Source of the DNA: Metaphire vulgaris
Taxonomy: Eukaryota > Annelida > Clitellata > Crassiclitellata > Megascolecidae
NCBI GenBank assembly: GCA_018105865.1
Contig: CM030848.1
Span: forward strand, 6,862,301 to 6,926,300
Reading direction: 5' to 3'
Length of the DNA: 64,000 bases
A program made the translations under genes and the position numbers. Below the pieces are notes generated by a model. It made no database searches. It had not been told where the DNA came from and worked only from the letters and a program-made list of their open reading frames with translations. How positions within the stretch are numbered: the first letter of the stretch is position 1; the number at the start of each line of letters is the position of its first letter. Positions 33,241-47,000 of the stretch are shown here, piece after piece.

Positions 33241-33429
33241 TATGTCGCGAAACAAATCACATAGTAATTGTTCATCTGCGAGGCGCTTCGGGCACTTCGA
33301 ATACAGATCGTCGTGAATAATGCGCCGGACAGAATTCTTCAACGTGGCATCACCAGTCTATCTACAAAATGACAGAATTAAAACTCCGAATACAGTCAAG
33401 AAACGTGATACTGCAGAGGAGAGCCTGCT

Positions 33430-33432
<3 letters not shown>

Positions 33433-33463
<31 letters not shown>
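33433..33463. repeat. (CA)n microsatellite
   Basis: About 15 CA dinucleotides in a row. Confidence 0.95.
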
Positions 33464-33466
<3 letters not shown>

Positions 33467-33567
33467 CAGCCAACTTTCAGGAAGTCAGCAATGGTTTCCA
33501 TTGTTGTATTCAAATTGGGTTGCACCATTGAGCCGGATATCAAGGTGAACGTCGTTTACTATCGTGG

Positions 33568-33665
33568 AGTGCCGGGCCCGCCGAGAGAAATTCCGGGCCC
33601 CTGTGCAGAATGACCGGCGGACCCTTGGCAAGTCTTAAAAATAGCTGACGACTTTTTTGCAATAG
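33568..33665. mobile_element. fragment of CAGGCCCGCCGAGAG-family MITE
   Basis: GGGCCCGCCGAGAGAAATTC followed by CTGACGACTTTTTTGCAA. It is the left part of the family seen at 32879 and 42706; the right end is missing. Confidence 0.55.
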
Positions 33666-33865
33666 ACCTATTTGTGCTTCTAAGACGTTTTACAGTTTGA
33701 AAGAAGCACAGCTGAGCTGGTCCGAGTTTTAAAAATAAGTCATTATATTAGCCTAGTCATGAAAAGATCATCGCTTGAGTGTATTTATTTTATGTGAATT
33801 AATGAGTTTAGTGAAATTTACCAATTTCTATGGCAATGACTTTCCTCCAATTTCTAAGAGTCTGA

Positions 33866-33915
33866 CGAGCGTTGGAGTGGAAAATCAGAGTGCGACAATG
33901 TGCTTAACACGCAAT
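33866..33915 (+). pseudogene. decayed EGF exon remnant
   Basis: GACGAGCGTTGGAGTGGAAA and the following bases translate as DERWSGKSECDNVLNT. This parallels [16 protein letters not shown] of the receptor's last EGF exon. The first cysteine is lost and an in-frame stop follows. It lies 1.3 kb upstream of the receptor's signal exon, so it may be a leftover of another duplication. Confidence 0.4.
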
Positions 33916-34062
33916 GACAATCAGAAATGCGGTTTTGTCTGATTTCATAATAACAAAACAGCCATTACTGGCATCAATATTAAGCCAACTCGGAATGCCT
34001 TTAAAATTCCATAACTGACAAATTTGATTGTTGAATAGTTATTAGTTCTGAACTTGGACTGT

Positions 34063-34256
34063 CAGTGTTTATTCTAGGCCTTCTCTGAGGGGGAAATTTC
34101 CCTCCCCCCAAAGTTTTAAAATTCTCCCCACCAATTTTTATATGTTGGCTGGGGGAATGGAAAAGTGTGGAGACTCCAAAAAGTGTGGAGACTCAGGCCT
34201 TGTCCCCCCAAACATTTCAAAATCCCCCAATGTCAAGGAGGCTAGAATAAACACTG
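34063..34256. mobile_element. hAT-like MITE, CAGTGTTTATTCTAGGCC family
   Basis: The ends are CAGTGTTTATTCTAGGCC and GGCTAGAATAAACACTG. The 8-bp duplication TGGACTGT is exact (34055-34062 and 34257-34264). It is 194 bp long. Confidence 0.92.
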
Positions 34257-34550
34257 TGGACTGTGCTGTGAAAATTGACACACGTTGTTGTAAATGGATT
34301 CAAAGTCATTCCGTACTTTGCGATCCAGTAGTGAGTAGGCCTATAGCATGTGATTCTAGAACACGTCGGCTTATGGTAGCGAAATGAGATACATACTAAA
34401 AATACATAACAACAGGTTTAGAGTGGTTCAGTAGGGTCTGTCCAGATCTGAACCTTGTCATAATGCATTACTATCATGTGATCATAGAACTGGCAGCTCG
34501 TCGTAACGAAACAAGATGCTTCTACTGTATAAATTAAGCTCAGAGGCGGC

Positions 34551-34788
34551 TCTTGGGATAGGCAAATAGGCGGTTGCCTAGGGCGGCAAATTTCAAGGGG
34601 TCGGGCAAAATAGCGTCGCTAGAAATATAGCAACGTCACTTTGCAGCCCAGGAAATATTGACAGTGCCCAAAAATTTCAGGCAATGTCGACATTGCCTGA
34701 TTTCACACTTTAACTGCAACATATACATACATATTTTAAATCGGGATCCGCTTGCCTAGGGCGCCAAGAAACTCAAGAGCCGGCTCTG
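34551..34788. mobile_element. hAT-like MITE, CAGAGGCGGCTCTTG ends
   Basis: It begins CAGAGGCGGCTCTTG and ends CAAGAGCCGGCTCTG. GCCTAGGGCG blocks face each other inside. The flanks AAATTAAGCT and AAATTTAAGCT are similar but differ by one base in length. Confidence 0.7.
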
Positions 34789-35177
34789 AAATTTAAGCTC
34801 GTACGTCGCGGATAGTCTATTAATTCGGAAAATTTGTCGCTCTCTACTTCCTATATTCATCTCGGTAGCACTGAACGCTCGTTCAATTTTATTTCTATTC
34901 ATTTGGAAGAGGACTTATTTTAAGTCAGACATTGTTAAATCTGAGTACGCCTTGGCAACTTTTAGTTTTTAATCCTATGAGAAGCGAAGACTACTGTAAA
35001 GGCGTAGGTTATCTGAAGGACTACGATAGTGAATTAATTCGCATGTAGTGACAACGGAATTTGCAGACTTTTACTGTCTATCTCTGAAAGTGAAACTGTG
35101 GCAATTAAAAGGGAATATATAGGCCAGATATTTGGAAAATTTGCGTAATTTTTTAAGTTTCCGTTTGCACATCAATT

Positions 35178-35265
35178 ATGAAAATAATCTTGATAAGATT
35201 GACAGCAGGCCTTATTCTACAGATAGAATATTTGTGCCTTGTTGGAGTAATACAATTCACAGACG
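35178..35265 (+). CDS. signal-peptide exon
   Basis: The ATG opens [15 protein letters not shown] and a further hydrophobic stretch, ending ...FTD plus one base before donor GTGAGA. Exit phase 1 matches the entry phase of the first SRCR exon, giving [11 protein letters not shown] across the junction. A start further upstream in another exon cannot be excluded. Confidence 0.65.
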
Positions 35266-38200
35266 GTGAGAGCACTTTCTTGAAACTTGAGTAAACTATA
35301 TATTTTTTGAAATTACTGTATATATTTAAGAAAATATGAGATAAAAACGCTATAGAAATTAGTAGATTAAATTGTATTAATTCTATTTCTTGTTGTGCCG
35401 TATATTTTTTAACATGAATGATCGTGTGTGTGAGAAGCGCTTTACAGAGATTGCTATAGAAAAACGGGGGTGCAAAAACCAAATGAAAAGTCCAGATATT
35501 GTTCATGCGCCCATGAAACGCGCGCACCAGTTCTGAATATTTCAGCGCTGTGAAAAACAAGAACGTAACTGTAAACGAGTCTTTATTGGTTGTCTTTTAC
35601 TCAGGAAATATTCCGGTGAGATTGGTCAACCCCAGTTCGTCGCTGTCTAATCCATTTGCTGGTCGACTTCAGGTCTGGTACAATGGCGCTTGGGGCACCG
35701 TGTGTGATGATGAGTTCACTGATGCTGCTGCTCGTGTGGTGTGCGCCAGTCTCGGATTCGGGTGAGCTTAGCAACTTAACTTCGTGAAGACAATTTCGTT
35801 GTATTGTCTCCACACTAGTTAGTCCTTGTCGATTTATATAAAAAGCTGGCCGCGATGTATTTTTTAAGATTAACTGATTCGAAAAGACAAATCAATATTA
35901 GTAGATCTGGATTAGAACGAATGTTTATTTGTTGTATTCTCGTCGTCTGAAGCCGAACGGGAAAGTTTATTCATAATGCGTTTGGATCTGGAACTGGATC
36001 AATATGGCTGGATGATGTCGTTTGCACTGGAAACGAAACAAGCATTGAGAGTTGTCGTCGCAGTTCTTGGGGTAGTCACGATTGTGGACACAACGAAGAC
36101 GTATCCATCAGTTGCGGTGAGTGCTTTAGGTGCCAATGTGGTATCTCGGTTGAGTCAGCTCTGAAACCAGAAAATTTTATATTGGTCCAGGATTCAATAC
36201 TCGGGCGGTAAGGAATTTTATTTCTCATGCTCCGCCGGCTCGGAGTGAAAGTCAAAATGTTCGTGTCTTTTATCAAGTTTCGCTGTTCTCTTATATGTTA
36301 GCGGCGTTAGAGGGCGAAGCATTAGTATTGTAGCTGTCTACCAAGAGTGGCCGCTATATAATAGATACCTGACAATGCAACCGTTCACAATTATCACAAC
36401 ACTTACAACAACCGGTTGGTTACAGAGCACAGGCCAGGACAGAAAGGAATTGAGCATGAGAAAGAGCACTGGAGAAAAGACCAATTTGCATAGGAATTAA
36501 CTTCCACGAGCGCTCTGAAATTTTGGTTGATCGCATTGCATTGCATCATGTTTTTTTCTAGTGTTTAGATTTCATACCATAAAATTTCATAAATGAAAGC
36601 ATGCGTGCGAAAAACTTTATAGAGATTCTTTAGAAAGGCTGGGGCGCGAAAACCAGCCAACAAACAAAGATGCACGCTCCCAAAAGACATAGGCTACCGT
36701 TTCCAAATATTTTCAGCTTTGTGAATAAACAACTTGACGCACACTGTAACAGTGCATGGGTCGTCACTTGCCCTGTCTTTCACTTAGGATACATACCGGT
36801 GAGACTGATTAATCCAGGTTCGTCGCTGTCTAATCCAATTGCTGGCCGTCTTGAGGTGCAGTCGTACACCGGGACTTGGGGTACCGTTTGTGACGATGAT
36901 TTTACTGATGCTGCTGCACGAGTGGTATGCGCCAGACTTGGATTTGGGTGAGCTTAGACTTAGACAATTGCCCTCGTCAATATCGTTGAATATATATTTG
37001 CTTAATTGCTTTTTCTCTGTTGATCTATATGTCTACTAAAGACAGAAGACAGAAGTTGCATTGCCAAGATTAACGGATTTAAATTAATAAACGGATTCAA
37101 AGACTATCTCGATAAACTATAGGCTATTGAATGCGGATGGTTACAGCAGTGGTTTTTCACACAGGCTTGCTTAGCCTCCTAGACCACTTAAAATCACATT
37201 ATTGTATTGTAAACTAGGCAGCATTGTTGGACAATACCAGAGGCGTAGCGAGGGAGCGGGGACATAGCGCTGAGGTGAGGGGGCGCCAAAATCGGGTATT
37301 TGAGTAAGTGAAATGTATAATAAATAAAAGAAACATGTGCGACGACCTTTTTCTGCTCGTCATCAGTATAAAGAGAGGGGTGCCGTAAGAGTTGAGGGGC
37401 GCCGAGGCGTCGAGAACGATGTGACGACTTTTTTGCTCGTCAGTAGTGTTAGGGGCGCCAACGGTACACTTTGCCCCCGGGCGCCGGATACCCTCGCTAC
37501 GCCACTGGACAATACATATGTTTATTCTATGTATTCTAATTGTGTATAGCCGTACTGGATCGGTTATTCAAAATCAATATGGATTTGGAACTGGTCCCAT
37601 TTTCCTGGATGATGTCGTCTGCAACGGAAGTGAAATAGACATTGACGACTGTAGTCACAAGCCTTGGGGTAGTCACGATTGCAATCATCCCGAGGACGTC
37701 GCCATAAGTTGCATCGGTGAGTGATGTTGGAGACTCGGAGCGCAATGTTGCAAAATAAACGAGATTTCGGTTGATTTTGTATCAAATTATATTAATTTCA
37801 ACCATTGACGTCTATTAATAGCCTAGACTGGTCATGGCCTATAGCCTGTAATTGCAGCAAATGAGGCTAAAGTTGCACCATTTTGCTAGGCTCAGAAGTG
37901 TGTTAACTTATCGTTAATGCTTTAATGTGGTAAATTCGTTGAAAATTCCGGCATGCACCGCGTACAACAGAACGGCCTCTAATTCCTAAACTAATCGACC
38001 TAAAATTAATTCCTACGGGAAAAAATAGCTTATATAATCAGGAATCTATATATACGAGTGAAAATCACCAAAATGGAATTTAAATAGCAAAACGGGGAAG
38101 TTCAGTTCGGCAATAGTGAGGTTGCCGCGGTCGGCGGCCATCTTACGTTTCTCCGACCGTGGCCTCAGGCTAACGAGCCTATGACCAGTCCAGGCTATTA

Positions 38201-41026
38201 ATAGACGTCAATGATTTCAACATAACAGTCCAAACATCAAAACGCAAGAGCTCCAGAGTCAAAACCAAAGACTCTGAATCTAGATACAAAGTAAGTAAGT
38301 AAGTAATCGATATACAACATATCACAACAGTGCCTATACTTCTTATACGCGTTGGCGTTTAAAAGGGTAGAAGCACGGGGCGAGGGAGGCGTGCGGGCGG
38401 GCGGGCGGACAGGCGGGCAAGTGGATCCCTATTCTGATGGGATCAGTCGTGAGACGCGCAAAACCGTCGCGAAAATTTTCGTGTGAGATGAATGATTACA
38501 GCAGGAGCGATATATGGGCACTGGTTTAATAGGTCAAGAACTCTTTCTTGACCTACGTTTTTCTTGCTGACTTTTCTACTCGAAAATGTCTTAACTAGGC
38601 TTCTCTGTTCCCTTTTCCGAAATCCTGGCCACGTACTGTTTTATTAGCTAGAATGCTACAGTAGATGTATCTCAAGCATTAGGTTGAAACACATTTTTAC
38701 AAACTTAAATATAAGGGTGATCTATAATTCCGAATGATCTGAATGGCCTTCAAACGGGCTTACATGAAGATTATATATCGGACTTCGGTACGTATTGAGA
38801 ATAGAGCTAGGCTAGCAAATTGTAGGCCTACGTTGGAGTAACAACCAACTACACTGTAAAGGAGCTAAGCTGCTGAGATTAGCTAAAATTGTTCCCTCCT
38901 TTGAATTGGAAGTTCTTAGTGTCTTTCATACTAGCAAGAAACAGGACTGATCCCCTGCCACTCTTGGAAAAAATTGTCTATTCACTATTGAAAATGCAAG
39001 CTGATTCTCTGCTGATCTATTTTTAGTAGACGCTAATGTAACTGAACCGAATGATATTCCCTTTAAACGCTACCTTGACTCGCTGCGTCGGAGTTTCGGC
39101 AAGAACATACGTAGAAGAAATCTTAAAACTTCTTTAGCGTCATTATTATAATGCATATAGCATTAGTAGATGGTCGTTTCAGAGTGAAAATCATAGTAAA
39201 AAATCGTCTGTTGTAGTTCGTATATAGCCTATAGGTAAATTCGTGGGTTTCTGATTCCTGCTAAGGAGGCTATGCAATTAAAAACAGATGCATTTTTAGT
39301 CGAGACCTGAACGTTGAAGGAAACGGAGCTTAGCAAAGATCGGAACTGTGAGATGAACTCTTTGAATGAAAGAACACGAGGATGATAAATGTGTATGAAT
39401 TTGATGCATTTGTTACTAAATGCGAGTGTTGCAGTGATCACTTCGAAAGACTCACTGTATAGTTTCTGGCAAAGGAATGACGCTTTTAGTTTTAGTCAAA
39501 CGGCATCGATACAGGCTACAGTAAAAGCGTAGTAACCATCGTTTCCAGATTGACGGGTTCACTTAGAAACGAATAACCAGGAGCTAGGGTGGTATCGCGG
39601 AGAAGAAATTCAGTATCGTCCGGCCTAAGTCAAGTTTCATTTAGCGCTATTTGTCTTCACAAACGAATTTTCAAATATGAGATTCTGCAAGGAAGCACAT
39701 TTTCTGCGAATTGATGCTAGCGCCCATAGTGGCTTTCACAAAGGCAATAATGCCTCCTAAGTCACTTTAAATCACGCTATAGTTTTGGCTTATACGTGTA
39801 TTGGTTCGTATTGCTCGATTAGCATGTTACTTTTCAATATTCATCTGCATCACACTAGACCTACTTCAGTTGTATCCATAGGTGGGCAAATCCAAATCGC
39901 GATTCGATTTAAATCTGATTTAAGTCACATCTGGGATTTGATTCAAAGGAGCTGGAATCCGATTTGAACCTCAGAGATTGGGATTTGATTTGATTTTAAA
40001 AATTAAGATTCGATTAGACATGTAGAGATTTGAAGGCCAAATCCTAAGTATTGCTAACGAGCAATATTTTGAAGCTCAAATAATCATGTAGCAACGTAAA
40101 AGTAGTCACGTGGGCCTACTTTAATTTCCCGCAAAAATGTCCAACTCTATGGTCCACGTAGACCAATGCAGCAAAGTTATATACATGTAAAAAAATAATT
40201 TAACGAGGATGACTTTTTAGGCTATTAAATAGCATTGCCGAATATCTAAATGGCCCAACACTTTTGATGTAAAATAGATGCTGACGTAATATTTGAGGGG
40301 TATAGTTTAGAGGGCTAACACTCGCTGTATAAAGAGCCAGAAATTTAAAAAGATTAAAAAAATTAATTTAACGAGAATGACTCTTTTAGGCTATTAAATA
40401 GCATTGACGAATGTCATTGGCACTAGTTATTTCTCAGTGTGCGCCCCAAAGCTCTGGAATTCACAACCAACATCACTTCGCATAACTAATAACTTATCAT
40501 CTTTCAGATCTGGCCTTAAAACACACCTGTTTGACTTGGCTTATCCCCTTTAGATTGCTCTCCCGCCGTTTCGGACTGATCTTCTGGTTTGACCTGGCTC
40601 TAATGCTATTTGAATTTGGTGCGCCATCGGCTGATGCCCTGGGCATTATGATAGTGGCGCTATAGAAGTTGATTGATTGATTGATTGATGATTGATAAAT
40701 GGCCCAACATTTTTGATGTATATGAGATATTGACTCAATATTGGTGTGCCATCGGTTGATGCTCCTGTGCATTATGAAAGTGGCGCTATAGAAGTTTTAG
40801 ATTAGACTAGATTAGAATATTGTTGCTGTATAGCCTCGGTTTAGATATAGGCAGAAATTTAAAAGTTACATAAAAATTATTTTAGCGAGGATGATTAATT
40901 TAGGCTATTAAATAGCACTGTGGCAGGAACAATTTATTATTCGTGCACGTCGCTGCAGTCTTGCATCTGAAACTGCAGAATCGCTTATTCTTAGAATGGA
41001 AATGCTGAAAAATGACTGGCATCTGG

Positions 41027-41087
<61 letters not shown>

Positions 41088-44000
41088 CAAGCCAACTTAT
41101 ATAGCGGCGCAGTACACATGAATAAAGTTCAAAATCAAAAGCGCTTTACAGTCCAAATGATTTTTGAAAAAAGAATGTTTTGAGTTTCCACAGGAACCGT
41201 TCAGAGTCAGTTTCTGTGGTAATAGACCAGTGGTTCCCAACCTTTTTTAAGCCACGCCCCACCAAAGTCTTTTCAAAATCCTTATGCCCCCTCGTGACAT
41301 ATACAGAAGTAATCACAGAAATCGTATAATCAAAATAACATGAAATGATATGAAAAACAGCAACAACAGATACAAAACATTCAAAGCAGAACTGAATTTC
41401 ATTAATATACGTTGTTCATTTAGTAATTAAAGCTTCCTCTATTCCATAAGTTCTTTAACACTCGTCAATTATAAATTTTTTTAACACATTGAAATTGCCC
41501 AATTGCCCCCCCATAATGAAATTGCCCCCGGTGGGGCGTACGCCCCACCTTGGGAACCACTGTAATAGACCCTATCACTCGGTAGCATGTTCCACAGAAT
41601 AGGGTTTCCATGTGTCATTGATCTCTCACCGAATACTGCAGCACGTGACGGCGGAGGTGGTACAGCCAGCCTGAGTTCCCGAGTTGAGCTCAGTTGCATC
41701 CGCGAGTCAGACAGCTGAGGCCTGCTAACCAGGGCTGCAAGGTTGGCTGGTGTGTGGCATCTGCTGCAGATACGGCTGCATTGTAATTGACACTGATGGG
41801 CTAAGTTTTCAGTGAAAAGTTGATAACTGCGATTTAACCAGTCACTTGCTTACACACATGACAATGACTATTGACTACATTAAATCTAATGTTGTAGTTG
41901 TGTTGTACTGCTTGTGCATTGTTTTGAATGTGGGATTTTAAAAGATATGCAGAGGCGTAGCTACCATATAGCAAGAATAAGCAAGGCATTAGGGCCTAGA
42001 AGAACTGGGGCCCTTTTTGACCACCAATGTAAAAAAGAAAGTAAATAATAAAAAGTAAATAATTAAAAACACATTAAAATAAGTCTTAATCAGATAAATT
42101 TGGTAGGTATTAAATATGCCAGCGCTACAAAAACAAAGCCGTTTTACAGTTTTCAGTTTCCGGAATCCGGTGATAGACGATGCGTTATTATTAAGTGTTA
42201 AATTTTTAAGCCTTAGTGCACTGTTCGTCATGTTGTGACTTTTTAAGCTGAAGGGACCCATTAATAATTTTTGCATTAGAGCCTAAAAATCCTAGCTACG
42301 CCACTGAAGATATGTAAATATTTCACTTTTAAAGATTGGAGATTTTGGCTAGTGATTTGAGATTGGGATTTGGGATTCAGCTGTCATGATTTGAGATTTT
42401 ATGCTGAAAGATTTACGATTTCAGGTTTAGGATTCGATTTGAGATTTGCCCATCTGTGGTTGTATCACAACAATAGCGACATTACCCCGAAGAAGTGCAT
42501 CTTTACCAACTTGATTTTTTTTTGAAAATTTCGACTACGGATAGCCAAGCGAGATTCCCTGACAGAATGCTGCCGGTCGCCTCAACGCCCGTCACGAATT
42601 CAGAATACGAGGGCGCAGACGGCGCAGCCCCTACATTGCTGACGGCCTTCCGACTTTGCGCCTCAATGCTAGGGCATTGACGACCGCCAACGCGACCGTC
42701 ATGACAAGGCCCGCCGAGAGAAATTCCGGGCCCCTGTGCAGAAGGGATGAGGGACGTCACGGGCCCCTAGCAAGTATTAAAAATTGCTGATGACCCTTTT
42801 TGCCTGTTAGCTTTTTCAGGATGTTAATAGGTCACCGGCCCGGGGCTCCTACAGGTCGCCGGGCCTTTGTGCATTTGTCCCTGCCACCCTCTCGGCGGCC
42901 CTGCTCATGACGAATCTAAGCATGCGTCTGGAAGCGACGGCGGGCAAAGAACTTGTCGACCGTCGCTTCAGCAGAGGTCTACACATTTTAACACTGACCG
43001 ATGCTTTTTTCTGCCGGAACGGCTTTTTCTACCGAACTTTATGAATTTGTAATTTATATTAATTAAATTAAATTATTTTAATTATTTTTATAGCTTTCCA
43101 GGCTGCAAATTATTTTAATTATTTTTATAGCTTTTCCAGGCTGTGACTGACTATAACTTATGATCTGTTAACTTATATTACAGAAGATGCGTTCTGGCGC
43201 CTTTTTTTCTAGAAAAAAAACCAGACACTGACTACTTGAGGGGCCGAGGGAAGAGAGGATTCACTCGCACAGCCTTCCCTGCCCGTTCTTGAACAGTAAA
43301 AGTTCCCTATTTGACCGCGGAATCCGCGGATCAAGCCTCTTTGGCTGCTAGGTCGCTAGCTAACCGATAATCGCCCGTTATATACTGTATAAACATCTAA
43401 TTTACCAGAGCAATTTAAACAGCAGAATTAACGGATTTATTATTACATTAACAAGCTTTGCAATAAAACAATTGAACATTTAATAATAAACGATCAAAAA
43501 TAAACAAATAGTGACTAAAACCACACATCATTTTTTATAAGGTGGCACCAGAATAGAAAAACTGCCTGCAGGTGTGTGTACATGCGGAATGATAGCGTTA
43601 CTTTTACAGACACAAGCGATGTTCTATTGTCTGTATTCTGGATAATGACTGTTCATGATCTTCGGATAGCGGCGGATTACCAGAGGGAACCCACTTCTGT
43701 GGAATTCCCTCCCGGACTTCGTCACTAATTCGAAATCTCTTGAACAGTTGAAGAAGAATCTTAAGATACACTTGTTTAGTACGTTGTATGATTGCTAACT
43801 CATTATTGTAAGGCACTCTTGATTTAGGCGTATTCCTTGTTATAGGGCTCTATAAATTATCAGATAAAAAATATTTAAAAAATAATAATCATTACTTACA
43901 GTAATTTTCAATGCTTGATTGCAGACATAGACGAATGTAGCACTAGACAATCTCAGTGCAACGCGTTGTCAACTATCTGCGTCAATACAGTTGGAAGCTA

Positions 44001-47000
44001 TCGATGCTCATGTAGAAGTGGCTTCAGAACAATGAATTCAACGTCGTGCACAGGTTTTTGTCTACTATTTGTGAGCGAGGAACAGTTTCTTTTATTCATG
44101 AGCGTATTTTTGGCGTGATCAGAGCCGTAGAAAGGGTTTTCGGCGCCCGGGGCAAGATTCATATTTTGCGCCCCTAAATTTCGGTGACGACCTTTTTTAG
44201 TCGTCACACAGAGTTTACTTATTGGTTGAGTTGGCTAATGGGAAGTCCGAGCAAGACACTATTGCAATAATCCATCCGTGATATTATAAGGGCATGGGCC
44301 AATGTAATCACGTCTGGTGTTGGAAAGTAACGGCGGATCTCCCTGATCCTCCGTATATGGTAGTAGCAGGTGCGAGTGACTTTGTCTAAATGTCCATCGA
44401 ACGAGTGACTCGTCCAAGATAACTCCGAGTAGACGTAGCTCAGTTTATATTATAATTATAATATATATTATAATTATAGTTTATATTATAATTATAATAA
44501 CAATAGTCGTAATGATAATCCATTATTGGCCAGTGGCGTAGCGTGGTCTCGTGCCGCCCATGGCTCCTGGAAAAATGCCGCCCCAACCTGCTCCTTTTAT
44601 ACCTGACAAGCAAAAAAGGTCGTCACGGCCGAATTTGCCGCCCTTCTCAATTTTAAAACTCTTTGATAACCTGACATGCAAAAAAACGTCGTCGCCGCTC
44701 AATTTACCGAAAAAGGTCATCGCCGTTCAATTTGCCGCCCCATTCATGTGTGCCGCCCATGGCTCGAGCCATAGTAGCCATTGGCACGCTACGCTACTGT
44801 TATTGCCCAAACGCCACGCATTATTTAATTATCAATGCTTGATTGCAGACATAGACGAATGTAGCACCAGACAATCTCAGTGCAACGCGTCGTCAACTGT
44901 CTGCGTCAATACAGTTGGAAGCTATCGATGCTCATGTAGAAGCGGCTTCAGAACAATGAATTCAACGTCGTGCACAGGTTTTTGTCTACTATTTGTGAGC
45001 GAGGAACAATTTCTTTTATTCTTGAGCGCATTATTGGCGTGATGTAATCAATTTTTCAGGAAGCATGCCTCATGAACCACGAACTTATAAATATCAGAAA
45101 CATATTCATTATTTCAAAATTGTGTCGACAGTTTAATTTTGTTATTCTGTTATCTAAGTACTGTTGTAATGGTTTATTGCTCTGTAATACATTGTCCGCA
45201 GATATAGACGAGTGCGTCACTGGTCAATCCCAATGTGCTTCCGCAACAACAACCTGCATCAATACATTTGGAAGCTATCGATGTTCATGCAGGAATGGCT
45301 ATACAGCAATGACATTAACATCGTGCACAGGTTGGCGTCTACTATTTATGCGTTACCAGCAAGTTGTCATTCTGCGAGATGTTGACCGAATGAAATTAGT
45401 TATAACAGGCAGTGCCATCTATAATCGTAAAGGTGTATGAATATCTTCAAGAACTGTGTTATCCTCAGAATCTCTAGTTAACAGTTTTTTGTGCTATAAA
45501 ATTTATGCGATACTCAAGTGTTTAACCTTAAATGTTCATCTTCGTATGCAGATATAGACGAATGCTCAACCGGACAATCTCAATGCGATTCCGCAACAGC
45601 TACGTGCGTCAATAAAGTTGGAGGCTATGATTGTTCATGCAAAAGCGGTTACAGGCATTTGAATTCATTGTTTTGATACAGTATAGGCTTTCTTAACATT
45701 GGTAACAATTTACAATCCTGTGGTTTAAAGTTTCCTGTAGATATGGAGACCCTGAAGTCACCTCAAAACCGGTATGTCGCAAAAATATTTAATATTAGAA
45801 CTTTGCTTTGTTTTATAAGAATTTTTGCGTAAAATGATATATGAGCGACATCTTCGGACGCTGCATTTCAAAATTTTATATTTTAAGCGTGGATAACCAT
45901 TGTAGACGTGGATGATTATATGAGCGACATCTTTGAAAGTATAATAATCATGGGATGATGATAATAATAATAAGAATAGTCATAATAATAATCCATCAAT
46001 GGCCGAAACGCCACATCATTACTTAATTATCGATGTTTGATTGCAGATATAGACGAATGTAGCATTAGACAACCTCAGTGCAATGCGTCGTCAACTATCT
46101 GCGTCAATACAGTTGGAAGCTATCGATGCTCATGTAGAAGCGGCTTCAGAACAATGAATTCAACGTCGTGCACAGGTTTTTGTCTACTATTTGTGAGCTT
46201 GGAACAATTTCTTTTATTCTTGAGCGCATTATTGGCGTGATGTAATCAATTTTTCCAGGGCGCATAATTCATGAACCACGAACTTCTAAATGTGCCAAAC
46301 ATTTCTTATTTCAGAATTAAATTATGTCGACAGTTTTATCACGTTATTCTGTTATTTAATACTGTTGATAAGATAGCGTGGTATATTGATTTGTGGAATA
46401 CTGTTTAAAAGATTGAAGTCCGGTGAAAACTAATCTTCGGCTTCGTTCTCTAAACATTTTTCGTGGTGGCGGCGATTCAATAGAGAACGGCCTTCCTTGC
46501 GTATCTATGGGAGAATACGTAGTATTCGTAATTCGCCGACGCGTCGTCCACTTTGGATTTTACACGTTTATTTTATATCTCACTATCTGCATTAATAGTT
46601 TTTATTATAACGAAACAGCAATTTTATTTACTTTTAGCCTAATTTACAGAGATAGTAATTTTAACGATCAGTCATTTAACGATATATGCATATATGCATA
46701 TAAATATATCATAAAATCCTAACGATAACAGAGTGATAGCAGAACAAGCTTGGGACCAGTCACCCACTACAACATTTTTTGCAACTGGTTCAGTGCATTC
46801 AGTGCATCGAAACTATATTTGATCTCGAACAAGAAGGTAGTGCTTTGAGTTTTGGCAAAGAAGATTGGTGTTGACATCGGTGTCGATGACAAAATTCCGT
46901 TGGACTGTAGCTACAGTATATCTCTTGAAATTAATCGAATCATTTGCTTTTTAAGACACAGACGAGTGCGCGAGTGGTGATTCAGAATGTGATATGGTGT

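Larger units (their letters stand above)
39877..42458. mobile_element. composite hAT-like element with nested insertions
   Basis: The ends are CATAGGTGGGCAAATC and GATTTGCCCATCTGTG. The 8-bp duplication GTTGTATC is exact (39869-39876 and 42459-42466). Subterminal GATTTGAGATTTGG-type repeats occur at both ends. Inside are a LINE 3' end, an ATT microsatellite and two younger MITEs (41228 and 41950). These account for much of its 2582 bp. Confidence 0.9.

Noticed and set aside
35153..35560. 135-residue minus-strand frame
   Set aside because: It overlaps the receptor's signal exon and following intron, with no recognisable domain.
40908..41090. Poly-Asn frame on the minus strand
   Set aside because: Translation of the (ATT)n microsatellite.
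46423..46722. 99-residue plus-strand frame between EGF exons
   Set aside because: AT-rich intronic sequence; no domain and no splice junctions.
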